From Paracoccaceae bacterium (lineage in GTDB: Bacteria > Pseudomonadota > Alphaproteobacteria > Rhodobacterales > Rhodobacteraceae): DNA of 38,738 nt. The position numbers and the translations under genes are program-made. The notes below the pieces were generated by a model. That model was not told where the DNA came from, did no database searches, and worked only from the letters and a program-made list of their open reading frames with translations. Positions 1 to 7,818 of the stretch are shown piece after piece (positions within the stretch are counted from its first letter, which is position 1; every line of letters starts with the position of its first letter). The stretch covers positions 1 through 38,738 of the forward strand of contig SBGD01000071.1 in NCBI GenBank assembly GCA_006226775.1, read 5' to 3'.

Positions 1-479
1 CCGGCATAGCGCGCCAGCGCCCAGGCGCCGCCGCGGCTGTCGGCCAGCCCGGTCCGGGCGGTGAGCGCCATGTCGGCCATCTCTTCCAGGATTTGCCGGC
101 ACAGCCCCTCTTCGCCGCCGAACAGATGCGCGCAGCCGGTGATGTCCAGCATCAACCCATCCTCGCCATCCGCCGCGATCCAGGGGCTGAACTTGCCCGC
201 CCAGCGCTGCAGCGCCGCCAGGAAGGCGGCCTCGGCCTGGGGGTTGCGCCGCGCGGTGCGCAGCGCGGCGGTCACCGCATGGGCATCACGCAGCGGCTGG
301 CCGCGGTAAAGCCCGGCGGCCGAGCCCGCCGCCGAAACCGAGGACAGCACCTCGGAATTGCCCAGGTGTTCGACCACGGCAAAGGGCGCCTCCTGCAAGG
401 CAGCCTCGCTGCGCGCCTGCCGCAACAGACGTTCGGCACCAAGCCGGGGAAACCAGAGAGACAGCAGGCGGCGGGACAT
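1..479 (-). CDS. imuB: ImuB, Y-family polymerase-like mutagenesis protein (5' part only)
   Basis: ImuB is the adaptor of the ImuA-ImuB-DnaE2 mutasome, linking the error-prone polymerase to the sliding clamp. It resembles a Y-family polymerase but is catalytically dead. The first 159 residues are visible and the rest runs off the window. Seen: the N-terminus RRLLSLWFPRLGAERLL and, near residue 112, LDITGCAHLFGGEEGL, both hallmarks of ImuB. The acidic pair of active Y-family enzymes (DE) is replaced by DITG, as expected for ImuB. The ATG at 479 lies just 15 bp inside a LexA box, so the gene should be SOS-induced. No imuA lies upstream; the next gene on this strand is an unrelated lipoprotein whose stop is at 549. 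Confidence 0.88.
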   Translation of the reverse strand, partial: MSRRLLSLWFPRLGAERLLRQARSEAALQEAPFAVVEHLGNSEVLSSVSAAGSAAGLYRGQPLRDAHAVTAALRTARRNPQAEAAFLAALQRWAGKFSPWIAADGEDGLMLDITGCAHLFGGEEGLCRQILEEMADMALTARTGLADSRGGAWALARYA

Positions 480-494
480 GGGAACAGGCAGCTT

Positions 495-509
495 GTTCGC
501 TATTTGTTC
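495..509 (-). promoter_or_regulatory. LexA (SOS) box, alphaproteobacterial direct-repeat type
   Basis: The + strand reads GTTCGCTATTTGTTC, an exact GTTC-N7-GTTC direct repeat, the known LexA site of alphaproteobacteria. It sits 15 bp upstream of the imuB start codon, where bound LexA would block transcription. The 69-bp gap between imuB and the next gene holds nothing else. Confidence 0.85.
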
Positions 510-548
510 CAATGCCTACCACCGCCCGGGGCGGGAGTCGAGTCGCGC

Positions 549-842
549 TCAGCCGCAATAGACCCGGGTGATCACGCCGTTTTCATCCAGCATCACGTTG
601 GTCCGCGACGGGATGTAATCGCGCGTCACCGGCTGGCCCGGGCGGATGATCCGCTTGGGCTCGGGCACCACCGCGGCCGCCGCCGCCGGTTGGCCCACCA
701 GATCGGCAAACATGCCCTCGACACAGCCGGACGGCGTCCGGTCGCCTTCACCCTTGGTCACACCACCCTCCTCGCCCGGCAGACACCCGGCCAGCCCGGC
801 GATCACCACGCCCAGACAGGCCGCTCGCATTGCACTCACCAT
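549..842 (-). CDS. I78-family peptidase inhibitor-like lipoprotein
   Basis: A 97-residue predicted lipoprotein. Residues 1-20 form a signal sequence with lipobox LAGC, cysteine 20 being the likely lipidated residue. The mature part carries CVEGMFADLVGQP followed by PGQPVTRDYIPSRTNVMLDENGVITRVYCG, matching the inhibitor I78 family (small serine-protease inhibitors related to the potato inhibitor I fold), with two cysteines (40 and 96) placed as for a disulfide. An inner ATG at 830 is an equally possible start and keeps the lipobox. Role inferred: protection of periplasmic proteins against proteases. It stands alone, divergent from the formaldehyde dehydrogenase gene. Confidence 0.78.
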   Translation of the reverse strand: MVSAMRAACLGVVIAGLAGCLPGEEGGVTKGEGDRTPSGCVEGMFADLVGQPAAAAAVVPEPKRIIRPGQPVTRDYIPSRTNVMLDENGVITRVYCG

Positions 843-999
843 CACGCCACCCGCTTTTCTCCATCCCCCCAAGTCTATGCCGATCGCGCCCGGTGCCAAG
901 GGAAAAACCCCGCCCCCGGGGACAAACCCGCGCCCGAAGGCTTGATCCCGCGGCGGCTTTGGCACAGGCTCGACCAAACCCCACGCAAGGAGACCGATC
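843..999. promoter_or_regulatory. Divergent promoter region between I78 lipoprotein and frmA
   Basis: This 157-bp spacer must hold the promoters of both flanking genes. A clear Shine-Dalgarno, AAGGAGA at 987-993, sits 6 bp before the frmA ATG. I see no convincing inverted repeat or -35/-10 pair that I would defend. Confidence 0.5.
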
Positions 1000-2112
<1,113 letters not shown>

Positions 2113-2135
2113 CAGCTTTCGGCCATCGCCGGCTC

Positions 2136-2159
2136 GAAGGGGGGGCTTCGGCACCCTTC
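2136..2159 (+). terminator. Hairpin downstream of frmA, possible terminator
   Basis: GAAGGG (2136-2141) pairs with CCCTTC (2154-2159) around a 12-nt loop, 24 bp after the frmA stop. No U-tract follows, so it may be a weak terminator or an mRNA 3' end stabiliser. Confidence 0.4.
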
Positions 2160-2230
2160 TCCGGTCCGGCCTTGGCCGCGGCGCATCCTGGCGCGTTCCG
2201 GGATATTGCCTATCTGGAAAGAGACGAAGC

Positions 2231-2725
2231 ATGGGTTTGCAGATGCGTCGGGCACAGCGCGGCGCGGATGACGCGGCGGTCTGGGAGATCCTCCGACCGG
2301 CAGTGGAAAGCGGCGAGACCTTCTGCGCCGATCCCGCCGGCGGCCAGGCCGGCGGGCTGGCTTATTTCTGGCCCGAGACGTCGCAGGTCTGGATCGCCGA
2401 GGAAGGCGGCGTGCCGCTGGGCTGCTGCTACCTGCGGCCGAACCAGACCGGCGGCGGCGCCCATGTCTGCAACGCCGGCTATTGCACCGCCCCCGCCGCG
2501 CTGGGCCGGGGGGTGGCGCGCGCGATGCTGGCGTTTTCGCTCGACGAGGCCCGCCGCCAGGGCTATCGCGCCATGCAGTACAATTTCGTCGTCGAAACCA
2601 ATACCCGCGCCATCGCTACCTGGCAGCGCGCGGGCTTTGCCATCGTGGGCCGCCTGCCCGCCGCCTTTCGCCACCCGCGCGCCGGCTATGTCGATGCGCT
2701 GGTCATGTACAAATCTCTGGTTTGA
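2231..2725 (+). CDS. GNAT-family N-acetyltransferase
   Basis: A 164-residue single-domain acetyltransferase expected to move acetyl from acetyl-CoA to an amine. Seen: the opening strand and first helix (MRRAQRGADDAAVWEIL), a central strand GGAHVCNAGYCTAP and the acetyl-CoA loop LGRGVARAMLAFSLDEARRQGY (motif A, Q/R-x-x-G-x-G/A type), then VVETNTRAIATWQRAGFAIVGRLP, the usual motif B with Asn and the late aromatic residue. The ATG at 2231 is preceded by AAAGAGA; a second ATG at 2243 is possible. The substrate cannot be told. It may be cotranscribed with the NYN gene 31 bp downstream. Confidence 0.82.
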   Translation: MGLQMRRAQRGADDAAVWEILRPAVESGETFCADPAGGQAGGLAYFWPETSQVWIAEEGGVPLGCCYLRPNQTGGGAHVCNAGYCTAPAALGRGVARAMLAFSLDEARRQGYRAMQYNFVVETNTRAIATWQRAGFAIVGRLPAAFRHPRAGYVDALVMYKSLV

Positions 2726-2756
2726 CCTCGCCGCCCGGTGAGGTATGGGTGCCGCC

Positions 2757-3455
2757 ATGCCTGATGATACTCCCCTTCTCGCCGTCCTGATCGACGCCGA
2801 CAATACCTCACCGAAATACACCAAGGCGATATTCGACGAGATCGCCACCCTGGGCGAGGCCTCGGTGCGTCGCTGCTATGGTGATTTCTCCTCGCAACAG
2901 ATGGCCGGATGGAGCCGCGTGCAGGCCGAGTTCGGCCTGGTGCCGCATCACCAGCCGGCCAATACCGTGGGCAAGAACGCCTCCGACATCGCGCTGGTGA
3001 TCGACGCCATGGACCTCTTGCACACCGGTCGGTTCGACGGTTTCGTGCTGGTTTCCTCCGACAGCGATTTCACCCGCCTGGCCAGCCGCATCCGCGAACA
3101 GGGGCTGGCGGTCTACGGCATGGGCCAGCGCAAGACACCCGAGGCCTTCCGCAAAGCCTGCCGCCGGTTCATCTTCCTGGAAAACCTCGGCGGCGAGGCG
3201 GCAGAGGTGCCCTCGCCCAGCAAGCCCTCGCTCGACGAGGCGCGCAACCTGATCTTCAAGGCGATGGACGGGATCGAGCAGGACGACGAATGGTACACCC
3301 TGGGCCAGATCGGCCAGTTCATCGTCGCCGCCAACCCCGACTTCGACACCCGCAGCTACGGCCAGCGCAAGCTGAGCGACCTCGTGGGCAAGCTCAAGGT
3401 CTTCGAGACGCGCCGCGGCCCGGGCAACCAGCTGATGGTCCGCCGCGTCGACTGA
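2757..3455 (+). CDS. NYN (PIN-like) nuclease-fold protein with C-terminal LOTUS/OST-HTH domain
   Basis: A 232-residue protein counted from MPDD. Residues 5-140 are an NYN domain of the PIN-like nuclease fold, with the acidic residues expected for metal binding: IDADN (Asp13, Asp15), KNASDIALVIDAMDLL (Asp77, Asp84) and SSDSDFTRLA (Asp102, Asp104). Residues 156-230 form a winged-helix LOTUS/OST-HTH module (LDEARNLIFKAMDG, then YGQRKLSDLVGKL). In the family this pairing suggests RNA binding and cleavage; the target is unknown. An ATG at 2745 is in frame but has its GGTGAGG only one base away, so 2757 is preferred. Confidence 0.82.
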   Translation: MPDDTPLLAVLIDADNTSPKYTKAIFDEIATLGEASVRRCYGDFSSQQMAGWSRVQAEFGLVPHHQPANTVGKNASDIALVIDAMDLLHTGRFDGFVLVSSDSDFTRLASRIREQGLAVYGMGQRKTPEAFRKACRRFIFLENLGGEAAEVPSPSKPSLDEARNLIFKAMDGIEQDDEWYTLGQIGQFIVAANPDFDTRSYGQRKLSDLVGKLKVFETRRGPGNQLMVRRVD

Positions 3456-3484
3456 CCCACCCCCGGCGCGCAACCCGCCCCTTC

Positions 3485-3505
3485 ATCTTGCCAGGCAAAC
3501 TCCGG
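3485..3505. repeat. Short dispersed repeat, copy 1 (TTGCC-N-GGCAA core)
   Basis: This 21-bp segment is palindromic at its core (TTGCC, one base, GGCAA). It matches 9952-9972, upstream of tctC, at 19 of 21 positions. Both copies lie outside genes. It is probably one of the small palindromic intergenic repeats common in alphaproteobacterial genomes. Confidence 0.5.
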
Positions 3506-3512
3506 GGGGCAA

Positions 3513-3527
3513 GGGGGCAGAGCCCCC
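3513..3527. terminator. Hairpin between convergent NYN and SDR genes
   Basis: GGGGGC-AGA-GCCCCC forms a 6-bp all-GC stem with a 3-nt loop in the 105-bp gap between two converging genes, where a two-way terminator is expected. There is no U-tract on either strand, so factor-independent termination is uncertain. Confidence 0.45.
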
Positions 3528-3560
3528 AAACCCGGCCGGGAACCCGCGCCCCGCGCCGGG

Positions 3561-4295
3561 TCAACCGCGCCCGAGATAGGGCATGTTGGTCGCCATCACC
3601 GTCATGAAGGGCACATTGGCCTCGTCCGGCAGCGAGGCCATGTGCAGCACCGATGACGCCACGTTGGCGACATCCATCACCGGCTCGACCGCGATCGTGC
3701 CATCGGCCTGCGGCACCCCCTTGGTCATCTTCGCCGCCATCGACGTCAGCGCATTGCCGATGTCGATCTGGCCGCAGGCGATATTGTAGGGCCGCCCGTC
3801 CAGCGAGATCGCCTTGGTCAGCCCGGTGATCGCATGTTTCGACGCGGTATAGGGCGTCGAGCCCCAGCGCGGCACATAGGCCGAGACCGAGCCGTTGTTG
3901 ATGATCCGCCCGCCCTGCGGATCCTGGGCCCGCATCCGGGCAAAGGCGGCGCGGGCGACGATGAAGGACCCCACCAGGTTGATCTCGACGCAGCGGCGGA
4001 AATCGGCCACCGGCACCTCGTCGATGGTCGAGCCCATGACCGAAACCCCGGCATTGTTGAACACCGCGTCGATCCGGCCCCAGGCGGCCAGCGCCTTGTC
4101 AAAGGCCGCGTCCACCTGCCCCTCGTCGGTGACATCGCAGGGCAGCGCCAGCGCGGTGTCATGCGCCGCGGCGAAAGCTTCCAGCGGCTCGGGGTTGCGG
4201 CCGACCACGCCGACCCGCCAGCCGGCCTCGAGAAAGGCCTCGGCGCAGCTCTTGCCGATGCCGCCGCCGCCGCCGGTGATGATGATGCTCTTCAT
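3561..4295 (-). CDS. SDR-family NAD(P)-dependent oxidoreductase
   Basis: A 244-residue classical short-chain dehydrogenase. Seen: cofactor loop TGGGGGIG (7-14), Asp54 in CDVTD, NNAG (80-83), and the catalytic set Ser136, Tyr149 and Lys153 (YTASK). Arg33 after the second strand (VVGRN) suggests NADP preference. It lies directly downstream of the IlvD/Edd-type dehydratase with a 94-bp spacer holding two palindromes. Such pairs commonly serve oxidation of a sugar or a dehydrated sugar acid, so a role in the same pathway is inferred. Substrate unknown. Confidence 0.82.
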   Translation of the reverse strand: MKSIIITGGGGGIGKSCAEAFLEAGWRVGVVGRNPEPLEAFAAAHDTALALPCDVTDEGQVDAAFDKALAAWGRIDAVFNNAGVSVMGSTIDEVPVADFRRCVEINLVGSFIVARAAFARMRAQDPQGGRIINNGSVSAYVPRWGSTPYTASKHAITGLTKAISLDGRPYNIACGQIDIGNALTSMAAKMTKGVPQADGTIAVEPVMDVANVASSVLHMASLPDEANVPFMTVMATNMPYLGRG

Positions 4296-4326
4296 GTCTG
4301 TCCTTCCCTCTGCCACCGGGCACGGG

Positions 4327-4370
4327 CAAGAGTTTTCCGAAAACTCTTGCAAATTTCTTGCAAGAAATTT
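4327..4370. repeat. Two adjacent perfect palindromes, AT-rich intergenic element
   Basis: First unit, 4327-4349: 11-bp arms CAAGAGTTTTC and GAAAACTCTTG around one base. Second unit, 4351-4370: perfect 20-bp palindrome AAATTTCTTG/CAAGAAATTT. Each repeats the CTTGCAA edge, so the two can also pair partly with each other. The element is far richer in A+T than its surroundings and sits between the dehydratase and SDR genes. It may be a mobile-type palindromic repeat, an RNA processing site or a terminator. Confidence 0.6.
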
Positions 4371-4389
4371 CGCCCCGCGGCGGCTGTTT

Positions 4390-6171
4390 TCAGTGGTTGT
4401 CGCGCGGCAGGTCCTTGCGGATCCGCTGGTAGGCCGTCGCCAGTTCCAGGCAGCCGCCCTCGGCCAGTTGCCCGACGTGCTTGCGGTAGATCTCCTGCCA
4501 GGGCGTCTGGCTGATGATCTCGGGCGGGGTCCAGGCCGCCTTGCGCGCGGCCCAATCCGCCTCGTCCACCAGCGCATCCATGCGCGAGGCATTGAGATCG
4601 AGCCGCACCGTATCGCCGGTCTGCAAATAGGCCAGCCCGCCGCCCACCACCGACTCGGGCGAGGCATTGAGGATCGAGGGGCTTTCCGATGTCCCCGACT
4701 GCCGCCCGTCGCCCACCGTCGGCAGATGGGCGATCCCCTGTCTGATCAGCGCATCGGGCGGCTGCATGTTCACCACCTCGGCCGAGCCGGGATAGCCGAC
4801 GCAGCCGACGTTGCGGATGAACAGGATGGTGTGCTCGTCGATCCCCAGCGCGGCATCGTTGATCCGGTCGTGGTAGTCCTCCGGCCCCTCGAACACCACC
4901 GCACGGGCCTCGAAGATGCCCTCCTGGCCCGGCTCGCTGAGGAACCGCTTGCGGAAATCCTCGGAAATCACGCTGGTCTTCATCAGCGCCGAGTCGAAGA
5001 GGTTGCCCGAGAGCACCTTGAACCCGGCATTGGTCCGCATCGGCGCGTCATAGGTCTTGATCACGTCGGTATCGACACTTGCGACCCCGGCGAGGTTCTC
5101 GCCCATGGTCTTGCCGGTGGCGGTCATCGCGCCTTCGTGGATGCGCCCGGCCTTCATCAATTCGCCCATCACCGCCGGCACGCCGCCGGCGCGGAAGAAG
5201 CTCTCGCCCAAGTATTCGCCCGCGGGCTGCATGTTGACCAGCAGCGGCACGTCGAAACCCACCGTCTCCCAGTCCTTGACGTTCAGCTCGACCCCGGCAT
5301 GGCGCGCCACGGCCTGAAGATGCGGCGGCGCATTGGTGCTGCCGCCGATGGCACCATTGACGATGATGGCGTTCTCGAAGGCCTCGCGGGTCAGGATGTC
5401 GGAGGGTTTGAGATCCTCGTAGACCATTTCCACGATCCGCTTGCCGGTCTCGAAGGCCATGGCCATGCGTTCGCGGAAGGGTGCCGGGATCGCCGAATTG
5501 CCGGTCAGCGACATGCCCAGCGCCTCGGCCATGGCGTTCATCGTGCTGGCGGTGCCCATGGTGTTGCAATGGCCCAGCGAGGGCGCGGAGGAACAGACCC
5601 GGCTGAGGAATTCCTCGTAGTCGATCTTGCCCTCGGCCAGAAGGCGGCGCGATTCCCAGACGATGGTGCCCGACCCGGCGCGCTTGCCCTGCCACCAGCC
5701 GTCCAGCATCGGCCCGCCATTGAGCGCGATGGCCGGCAGGTCGACCGTCGCCGCGCCCATCAGTTGCGCCGGGGTGGTCTTGTCGCAGCCGGTGGTCAGC
5801 ACCACGCCGTCGATCGGATAGCCGTGCAGCACCTCGACCAGGCTGAGGTAGGCGAGGTTGCGGTCGAGCGCCGCGGTGGGCCGCTTGCCGGTCTCCTGGA
5901 TCGGATGGACGGGAAATTCCATCGGAATGCCGCCCGCGGTGCGGATGCCCGCCTTGATCCGGTCCATCAAAAAGACGTGGATCTTGTTGCAGGGCGCGAT
6001 GTCGCTGCCGGTATTGGCAATGCCGATCACCGGCTTGCCGCCCTGAAGCTCTTCGCGGGTGAATTCCTGGTTCTGATAGCGCTCGAGATAGAGCGCGGTC
6101 ATGCCCGGGTTGTTGGGATTGTCGAACCATTCCTGCGACCGAAATCGCTTGTTGGCGCGTGTGTCACTCAT
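4390..6171 (-). CDS. IlvD/Edd-family sugar-acid dehydratase
   Basis: A 593-residue [2Fe-2S] dehydratase. Cluster ligands are Cys61 (SDIAPCN), Cys129 (TTGCDK) and Cys202 (GHCNTMGTAST); the spacing of 68 and 73 residues equals that known for L-arabinonate dehydratase. Lys131 is the expected carbamylated magnesium ligand and Ser492 in GRQSGTS the expected base. The opening RSQEWFDNPNNPGMTALYLERY is typical of the pentonate/hexonate dehydratase branch, not of dihydroxyacid dehydratase IlvD. It should convert an aldonate to the 2-keto-3-deoxy acid. It is first gene of a leftward pair with the SDR, and a perfect palindrome lies 63 bp upstream. The exact sugar acid is not resolved. Confidence 0.88.
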   Translation of the reverse strand: MSDTRANKRFRSQEWFDNPNNPGMTALYLERYQNQEFTREELQGGKPVIGIANTGSDIAPCNKIHVFLMDRIKAGIRTAGGIPMEFPVHPIQETGKRPTAALDRNLAYLSLVEVLHGYPIDGVVLTTGCDKTTPAQLMGAATVDLPAIALNGGPMLDGWWQGKRAGSGTIVWESRRLLAEGKIDYEEFLSRVCSSAPSLGHCNTMGTASTMNAMAEALGMSLTGNSAIPAPFRERMAMAFETGKRIVEMVYEDLKPSDILTREAFENAIIVNGAIGGSTNAPPHLQAVARHAGVELNVKDWETVGFDVPLLVNMQPAGEYLGESFFRAGGVPAVMGELMKAGRIHEGAMTATGKTMGENLAGVASVDTDVIKTYDAPMRTNAGFKVLSGNLFDSALMKTSVISEDFRKRFLSEPGQEGIFEARAVVFEGPEDYHDRINDAALGIDEHTILFIRNVGCVGYPGSAEVVNMQPPDALIRQGIAHLPTVGDGRQSGTSESPSILNASPESVVGGGLAYLQTGDTVRLDLNASRMDALVDEADWAARKAAWTPPEIISQTPWQEIYRKHVGQLAEGGCLELATAYQRIRKDLPRDNH

Positions 6172-6233
6172 TGGGTTTCCTTCCGCTCCGACCCGGCTTT
6201 CGCCGTGGCGACTCCGGTCTTGTGACAGCTTCC

Positions 6234-6253
6234 GCATTTGGTATACCAAATGC
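6234..6253. promoter_or_regulatory. Perfect 20-bp palindrome, probable GntR-type operator
   Basis: GCATTTGGTATACCAAATGC is identical to its own reverse complement. The core TTGGTATACCAA resembles sites of GntR regulators with FCD domains. It lies 63 bp upstream of the dehydratase start and 47 bp upstream of the divergent secreted-protein gene, so it could control either. The regulator gene is not adjacent; the GntR at 17791 has a related but imperfect site. Confidence 0.7.
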
Positions 6254-6300
6254 AAGCGCAATTTCGCCCGCACGCTCGGGCGCGGCAGACGGGAGAGAAC

Positions 6301-6780
6301 ATGGGGTATTTTCGCTTTGCGGTGCCGATCTGGCTGGCCTTGGGTGCCCCCGTCCCGGCGCTGGCCGCGGTCGACATGGACCGGTTTCACGCCTGCATCG
6401 ACGCCCAGGTCGAGGGCAACCGGCCCGCGGCGGATTGCGTCCAGCAGGAGCATCGCGCCTGCGGCGACTTCCCGCTGGAAACCGCGCCGCAGGCGGCCAT
6501 GTTGTGCTACCGCGAGGCGCAGGAGGCCTGGACCGGGGCGATCTCCGCGCGGCTCGAGACTATGAAGGACCGGCCCGAGCCGAAAATCGCGGAAGTTGCG
6601 GGGATCGAAGTGAAATACGACGTGCTGCGCAACCTTCTGCAATGCGACCGGATGGAGGATCTGGCGCGCCTGGCCGGGCAGGAGGCGACCGCCATGGACC
6701 TGCAGAAGGCGCGCTGCGCCGCCACCGCCTTCGGGCTGGCCTATGCGCGGCTGGTGCTCTCCGCGCAGGCCCGGCCATGA
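6301..6780 (+). CDS. Secreted six-cysteine protein, possibly LprI-like
   Basis: A 159-residue protein with a signal peptide (residues 1-22, cleavage near ALA/AV). The mature part is helical, with cysteines at 32, 46, 54, 69, 115 and 139, enough for three disulfides, and the stretch TAPQAAMLCYREAQEAWTGAISARLETM. That pattern recalls LprI-type (DUF1311) small periplasmic proteins, but I cannot confirm it. Its stop overlaps the azlC start (ATGA), so it is translated with the AzlC/AzlD amino-acid exporter. GGGAGAG precedes the ATG at 6301. Function unknown. Confidence 0.72.
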   Translation: MGYFRFAVPIWLALGAPVPALAAVDMDRFHACIDAQVEGNRPAADCVQQEHRACGDFPLETAPQAAMLCYREAQEAWTGAISARLETMKDRPEPKIAEVAGIEVKYDVLRNLLQCDRMEDLARLAGQEATAMDLQKARCAATAFGLAYARLVLSAQARP

Positions 6781-7490
6781 GTCGCGGCGCCTTCTGGCGC
6801 GGGTACCGCGACGGCGCGCCCTTCATCCTGATCGTGGTGCCCTATTCGATGCTGTTCGGCGTGGTGGCGCGCGATGCCGGGCTCGACCTGCTGCAGACCA
6901 TGTCGATGTCGGTGCTGGTGATCGCCGGGGCCTCGCAATTCACCGCGCTGGCGCTGCTCAAGGACCAGGCGCCGGTCTTCGTGGCGCTGCTGGCGGCACT
7001 GGCAGTCAACCTGCGGATGGCGATGTATTCCGCGGCGCTGGTGCCGCATCTCGGCCATGCGCGGCTGGGCACCCGGGCGCTGATGGCCTACCTGATGGTC
7101 GACCAGGCCTTTGCCGTGGCGGTCAACCGCTATGAACGCCCGCCGCCGATGACCCCGGCGGACAAGGTGGCCTATTACTTCGGCTGCATGATGGCGATCT
7201 GCCCGGCCTGGTACGGCTTTACCCTGCTGGGCGCGCTTCTGGGCCAGGCGGTGCCGCCGGAACTGAGCCTCGATTTCGCGGTGCCGGTCTGTTTCATCGC
7301 GCTGACCGCGCCGCTGATCCGCAGCCTGCCGCATGCGCTGGCGGCGGCGGTGGCGGCGCTGGCCTCGCTGGTCTTTGCCGGGCTGCCCTGGAGCCTGGGG
7401 CTTTTCGTGGCCGCCCTGCTGGCGATGCTGGCGGGGGCGCAGGCGGAACTGGCGCTGCGGCGCCGCGCAAGGCGGAGGCAGGCGGCATGA
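6777..7490 (+). CDS. azlC: AzlC-family branched-chain amino acid exporter, large subunit
   Basis: A 237-residue inner-membrane protein with several hydrophobic segments. Family signatures are seen in the N-terminal half: GYRDGAPFILIVVPYSMLFGVVARDAGL, then VLVIAGASQFTALALL and a conserved NLRMAMYSAALVPHLG. AzlC and its small partner AzlD together export branched-chain or related amino acids. The start overlaps the preceding secreted-protein stop and its own stop overlaps azlD, giving one tightly coupled three-gene unit. It ends in a basic tail (RRRARRRQ). Confidence 0.88.
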   Translation: MSRGAFWRGYRDGAPFILIVVPYSMLFGVVARDAGLDLLQTMSMSVLVIAGASQFTALALLKDQAPVFVALLAALAVNLRMAMYSAALVPHLGHARLGTRALMAYLMVDQAFAVAVNRYERPPPMTPADKVAYYFGCMMAICPAWYGFTLLGALLGQAVPPELSLDFAVPVCFIALTAPLIRSLPHALAAAVAALASLVFAGLPWSLGLFVAALLAMLAGAQAELALRRRARRRQAA

Positions 7491-7810
7491 TCTCCGACAG
7501 CGCCTTCTGGACCCTCACCGTGCTCTTGGGCCTTGGCACCTTCCTGATCCGGTTTTCCTTCCTGGGCTTTCTCGGCCGGCGGCAATTGCCCGACTGGATG
7601 CTGCTGCACCTGAAATATGTCGGCGTCGCGGTCTTTCCGGCGCTGGTCACGCCGCTGGTGATCTGGCCCGAGGCGACCGGCGGCGAGATCGATCCGGTGC
7701 GCATCGTCGCGGCCGGCGCGGCCTTTCTCGTCGGGCTGCGGGTCTCGGTGGTCTGGTCGATCTTCGCCGGGATGGGCACGCTCTACCTGTTGCAATACCT
7801 GGCGGGCTGA
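7487..7810 (+). CDS. azlD: AzlD-family exporter small subunit
   Basis: A 107-residue membrane protein with about four hydrophobic segments, matching AzlD in size, order and sequence (LGLGTFLIRFSFLGFLGRRQLPDWMLLHLKYVGVAVFPALVTPLVI). It begins by ATGA overlap with azlC. Only 8 bp separate its stop from that of the convergent sensor kinase gene, leaving no room for a dedicated terminator. Confidence 0.87.
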   Translation: MISDSAFWTLTVLLGLGTFLIRFSFLGFLGRRQLPDWMLLHLKYVGVAVFPALVTPLVIWPEATGGEIDPVRIVAAGAAFLVGLRVSVVWSIFAGMGTLYLLQYLAG

Positions 7811-7818
7811 CGCCGCTG

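Noticed and set aside
3895-6225. Very long open frame on the + strand opposite the IlvD-type dehydratase
   Set aside because: The opposite frame encodes a full-length dehydratase with all cluster cysteines. The + frame gives a His/Arg/Gly-rich product with no family features, a common artefact in GC-rich DNA.
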